Below are positions 63,186 to 64,000 of a stretch of DNA of 64,000 bases, in pieces. This stretch comes from Planctomycetales bacterium (GTDB taxonomy: Bacteria > Planctomycetota > Planctomycetia > Isosphaerales > Isosphaeraceae): positions 34,208-98,207 of the forward strand of contig DAIDKV010000205.1 of NCBI GenBank assembly GCA_027449865.1, in the 5' to 3' direction. Below the pieces are notes generated by a model. The model had not been told where the DNA came from. It ran no database searches and saw only the letters and a list, made by a program, of their open reading frames with translations. Both the position numbers and the translations under genes were made by a program. Each line of letters starts with the position of its first letter. Within the stretch, counting starts at the first letter, position 1.

Positions 63186-63905
63186 TCAGACGGCTAGTTC
63201 GGCTCCCTCGAAGAAGGAGCGCATGAGCCGAGGTTTCTGCCGAACGCGGCCCAATGCCAGGTGGAACTCCAGGTGCAACTGCTCCAAGTCCCGGCACGTC
63301 AGGTTCCGCAGTTCGACCTCCTTGAGGTGGCGCCACAGCCATTCCACGGGGTTCAGGTCCGGGGCGTACGACGGCAGCCGCTCCACGACGATCGCACCCC
63401 TCGCCTCGGCCACGAACTCGCTGACCTCGGCCCGTCGGTGGATCGGCGACCCATCCCAGACTACCAGCAGCCGATCCCCGGCGAGGTGGCCCAAGTGCAG
63501 CAGGAACTCAATGGTGTGCAGCCCGTTCAGCGACGTCGGCCGGACCAGCGTGTAGACCTTGCCCCGCGGCGTGAGGCCGCCCATGACCGAGAGGTGGTCC
63601 CGCGTCTGCCACTCGTCGAGCACCGGCGTCCGTGCCCGGGGGGCGTAGGTCTTGACCACCCCGGGGAGCAGGTAGAACCCCGACTCGTCCACGAAAACAA
63701 GCTCCCGGCGCTCACGGCGGGCCTGCCGCTTCAACGCGGGCCACGACTCGGCCCGCCACCGCGCGATCGCCTCCTCATCCCGCTGGATCGCGCGGGTAAT
63801 CGGGACCTGCGGGGTCCATCCCAACTGCTTGAGCAGCCGCGAAACCTGACTGTTACTGTACCGTGTCCTTCCGGTAAGCCTGCCTGAATCGTCGCGGGGG
63901 ATTTG
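63186..63905 (-). mobile_element. IS630-family transposase, 5' part missing
   Basis: The frame is open from 63905 (after TAG at 63906-63908) to the TGA at 63186, about 239 codons, without an ATG near its start. It encodes the catalytic DDE half of an IS630-type transposase: SNSQVSRLLKQLGWTPQ, then FVDESGFYLLP (first Asp), LLVVWDGSPIHR (second Asp) and YAPDLNPVEWLWRHLKE (Glu). The N-terminal helix-turn-helix half is absent; in many members it is a separate, overlapping frame joined by frameshift. Either that partner is truncated here or a programmed frameshift is used. I see no convincing terminal inverted repeats within the window. Confidence 0.8.
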
Positions 63906-63938
63906 CTACGGTGGCGGTCCTCATTCGGGAGGATCGCG

Positions 63939-64000
63939 ATGGATACGACTCCGCACCGCCAACGGCCTGCCGATCTGGTCCGGGCTCAGCAACGCTTTCA
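63939..64000 (+). CDS. Start of an unidentified gene running off the right edge
   Basis: ATG at 63939 is preceded by GGGAGGATCGCG, the best ribosome-binding site in the last kilobase. About 20 codons are visible (MDTTPHRQRPADLVRAQQRF), polar and basic, with no stop before the edge. Its position back-to-back with the transposase suggests another mobile-element gene, but this is guesswork from context. Confidence 0.4.
   Translation, partial: MDTTPHRQRPADLVRAQQRF

Overview
The window is high-GC bacterial DNA from a planctomycete, most probably of the Isosphaeraceae (order Isosphaerales) type. The evidence is a set of families that are expanded in or near-diagnostic of Planctomycetota. These are two DUF1559 pseudopilin-like proteins with the [16 protein letters not shown]-terminus, a DUF1501 gene next to a DUF1549/DUF1553 gene, a DUF1570 protease-like lipoprotein, several ECF sigma factors, a TPR Ser/Thr kinase, and a giant FG-GAP/VCBS protein that carries an LE-x3-DRTLLS motif near its N-terminus. 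The species assignment is inference from gene content; no rRNA or tRNA gene was seen.

Layout: 1-1.5 kb holds the C-terminal end of a giant FG-GAP-type protein and an ECF sigma factor. 1.6-9.8 kb holds an APC permease with an M28 peptidase, a lone hypothetical gene, and the DUF1501 and DUF1549/DUF1553 pair. 10.4-15 kb is a co-directional block of DUF1559 protein, small lipoprotein, ECF sigma factor and an anti-sigma-like VWA protein. 15-21.3 kb is a tightly overlapping minus-strand operon: FAD oxidoreductase, recO, BamD-like lipoprotein, LptE-like lipoprotein, folP, proA. 21.4-24.6 kb holds ppk1 and nfo. 24.7-29.4 kb holds a small membrane protein, an RraA-like protein, a HEPN protein paired with a small partner, an S1-domain protein and a DUF1570 lipoprotein. 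29.4-34.8 kb is an envelope-glycan block: a tandem-kinase protein, a glycosyltransferase and, divergently, an MsbA-like ABC exporter. 35-42.6 kb holds a lipoprotein, DUF1559, an NAD(P)-binding protein, an exported PIMT, a large secreted glycosidase-like protein, a lysine/alanine-tailed HU protein and a small hypothetical gene. 42.7-47.9 kb holds ggt, a SurA-like PPIase, apt and an aminotransferase. 48-57.7 kb is a Ser/Thr kinase followed by a giant FG-GAP protein. 57.8-62.6 kb holds clpX, a sugar-phosphate isomerase-like gene, folD and a serine beta-lactamase-like hydrolase. 62.8-64 kb is a broken region with a GDSL-hydrolase remnant, an IS630 transposase and the start of another ORF.

How the genes fit together: much of the window concerns the cell envelope. 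It encodes outer-membrane and LPS assembly lipoproteins, a glycan kinase with a glycosyltransferase and flippase, periplasmic folding and repair enzymes (PPIase, PIMT), and many exported proteins. Housekeeping folate genes (folP, folD), proline (proA), polyphosphate (ppk1), DNA repair (recO, nfo) and proteolysis (clpX) are interspersed.

The least ordinary parts are these. (i) A Ser/Thr kinase has an anti-sigma-like zinc motif and a linker with five [D/N]P-x-x-T-[I/L/V] repeats, and it is followed directly by a giant FG-GAP protein. The C-terminal tail of that protein resembles the one at the left edge, which sits beside an ECF sigma gene. (ii) A two-gene HEPN module is present. (iii) Intergenic palindromes and repeats occur at 15.0, 37.5 and 61.4 kb. 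(iv) A GDSL-esterase remnant lies beside an IS630 element.
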